From the NCBI GenBank assembly GCA_002322525.1, contig DCOU01000085.1:1-6823 (forward strand): DNA of 6,823 bases, in the 5' to 3' direction. How positions within the stretch are numbered: the stretch's first letter is position 1; the number at the start of each line of letters is the position of its first letter. Position numbers and translations under genes: made by a program. The notes below the pieces were generated by a model, which worked only from the letters and a program-made list of their open reading frames with translations, had not been told where the DNA came from and made no database searches. Source of the DNA: Candidatus Omnitrophica bacterium UBA1562. GTDB lineage: Bacteria > Omnitrophota > Gorgyraeia > Gygaellales > Profunditerraquicolaceae. Positions 6,035 to 6,823 of this stretch are shown piece by piece.

Positions 6035-6720
6035 CCAACTCTTTTTTTATGCAGACTATATTTATTTCACTTTTAGGACATATAACTTTATTTAGTATGT
6101 TTAGCCTTTCCTTTGGGCCTAAGATTCCTGAGGCAAATTTTGCTCGTGTTTGTTCTTGGGGGGCTATTTTACGCAGCTCTGATTTAATGAATAGCCGGAA
6201 TTTCGATATAGGCTTTAAAACAGGAGGATTTAGCGGAAAGTCTGAGCTCGCAGTATTGGATAAAGTAAATCGAGAAAATCTTTTAGCAGCCGGGGATTAT
6301 TTAAAACCACCCGTTTCTCTAGCATTTAATCAAGAAAAAATAGTCTTTACCCCGTTAGAGACTATGGGGAGACAGGAGAAAGATAAGGTGTCTCTAACGG
6401 GGTTTACGCAAGAATTTAAGCCAATACCGCTTATGTCAGAAAGAAAAGAACCAGCAATTATGTTTTATCCAAGGCTCCCATATTATTTCACTCTATATTT
6501 CAAAGATAGACAAACTGTGCATATCGAACTTGAGTTTCAGGTGACTTCAGGCGATAAAAGAAACTCTGTATTGGTTAAAAGGAGAATTTCATCCGGTAAT
6601 TTAGAAGCAGATCTCTTAAGTATGCGCTATATCAGCCGCTATCTTTTTATCCAACAGAGAGGATTCGCCCCTAATAAATGGCAAATAGTAAAGATAGACC
6701 TCTCGCCGAAAAATGATTAA
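6031..6720 (+). CDS. Divergent TonB-like protein
   Basis: A 229-residue protein, weakly conserved. Residues 8-29 form an N-terminal membrane anchor containing S13-L-L-G-H17, the SxxxH motif by which TonB/TolA anchors engage ExbB/ExbD. Residues 31-142 form a linker without the usual proline/lysine-rich TonB spacer. Residues 143-229 resemble the TonB C-terminal domain: YPRLPYYF, a strand pair, then SSG (187-189), a helix-like stretch ending RYLF and a final strand WQIVKIDL. I chose ATG 6031, which forms an ATGA overlap with the exbD stop and suggests translational coupling; an upstream in-frame ATG at 5983 would overlap exbD by 52 nt and add a polar tail before the anchor. ATG 6049 is another possibility. 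A perfect inverted repeat lies in the linker (6349-6403). The position right after exbB-exbD supports the TonB role, but the C-terminal match is by eye, so the name is inferred. Confidence 0.75.
   Translation: MTNSFFMQTIFISLLGHITLFSMFSLSFGPKIPEANFARVCSWGAILRSSDLMNSRNFDIGFKTGGFSGKSELAVLDKVNRENLLAAGDYLKPPVSLAFNQEKIVFTPLETMGRQEKDKVSLTGFTQEFKPIPLMSERKEPAIMFYPRLPYYFTLYFKDRQTVHIELEFQVTSGDKRNSVLVKRRISSGNLEADLLSMRYISRYLFIQQRGFAPNKWQIVKIDLSPKND
6349..6403. repeat. Perfect 14-bp inverted repeat inside the tonB-like gene
   Basis: ACCCCGTTAGAGAC (6349-6362) and GTCTCTAACGGGGT (6390-6403) are exact reverse complements separated by 27 nt. The 55-nt unit is read in frame as residues 107-125 of the TonB-like protein, in its poorly conserved linker. 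A perfect 14-bp match in a coding stretch is unlikely by chance, so I take it as a small palindromic element that inserted in frame or as a remnant of one. It is not built of tandem words like the other arrays in the window. Confidence 0.75.
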
Positions 6721-6724
6721 GTGA

Positions 6725-6782
6725 GGACATAAGTTATGGAGTATTATATTAAAAATATGTAAGCGACATAACTTATTTGTCC
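6725..6782. repeat. Inverted repeat downstream of the tonB-like gene
   Basis: GGACATAAGTTATG (6725-6738) and CATAACTTATTTGTCC (6767-6782) pair over 14 bp with a 2-nt bulge around a 28-nt AT-rich loop. It begins 5 nt after the tonB-like stop codon. It has no T-run, so it does not look like a terminator. It could be a small miniature-element-like repeat or the end of a mobile element that continues beyond the window; nothing in the window decides this. Confidence 0.6.
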
Positions 6783-6796
6783 GAACTTATCCCGCC

Positions 6797-6823
6797 CCTG
6801 GTCAATCTGAAAGATTGCCCAGG
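6797..6823 (+). terminator. Hairpin at the window end, possible operon terminator
   Basis: CCTGGTCAATCT (6797-6808) and AGATTGCCCAGG (6812-6823) pair over 11 of 12 positions around a GAA loop, with a single T-C mismatch. The C-run just before the stem suggests it may extend past the window edge. Location about 75 nt after the last gene fits a terminator, but any following T-run is outside the window, so it may equally be another dispersed palindrome. Confidence 0.4.

Noticed and set aside
6736..6762. An 8-codon open frame starting at ATG 6736
   Set aside because: It falls in the arm and loop of an inverted repeat, is very short, and its stop follows at once; there is no reason to call it a gene.

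Overview
The window carries five genes, all on the + strand: the 3' part of uvrA, then a secreted TPR protein, an ExbB/TolQ-type channel protein, an ExbD/TolR-type protein and a divergent TonB-like protein. ExbB, ExbD and a TonB-like protein with an inner-membrane anchor point to a diderm (Gram-negative type) bacterium. The DNA is moderately AT-rich. Gene order, the very large TPR protein and the many small palindromes inside and between genes are what I would expect from an uncultivated lineage such as Candidatus Omnitrophota. That placement is an impression, not a demonstration.

Layout. 1-2199: uvrA, open from the first base and lacking about its first 200 residues. 2200-2425: a spacer with two palindromic structures, a good sigma70-type promoter and the Shine-Dalgarno site of the next gene. 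2426-4906: the 826-residue TPR protein with an N-terminal signal peptide. 4907-4988: a spacer filled by another palindrome. 4989-6720: exbB, exbD and the tonB-like gene, tightly packed (11-nt gap, then an ATGA overlap). 6721-6823: non-coding, with two more inverted repeats.

How the genes work together. The ExbB/ExbD pair should form a proton-driven motor in the inner membrane. The TonB-like protein has an N-terminal anchor with the SxxxH motif and a TonB-type C-terminal segment, and would carry force to the outer membrane. The exported TPR protein is a likely periplasmic partner or scaffold. UvrA (nucleotide excision repair) looks like an unrelated upstream neighbour.

The most unusual signal is a set of palindromic arrays. 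In at least four places a short word of 8-9 bp is repeated in tandem and then repeated again in reverse complement. Each place uses a different word: 67-137 inside uvrA, 2215-2297, 2396-2501 across the start of the TPR gene, and 4907-4966. One is translated in frame within UvrA. Another encodes the TPR protein's signal peptide and folds the Shine-Dalgarno site and start codon into a stem with 37 of 40 positions paired. A separate perfect 14-bp inverted repeat lies in frame in the tonB-like gene. Together they resemble in spirit the Rickettsia palindromic elements that insert into coding genes, but here the word differs at every site while the architecture is kept.
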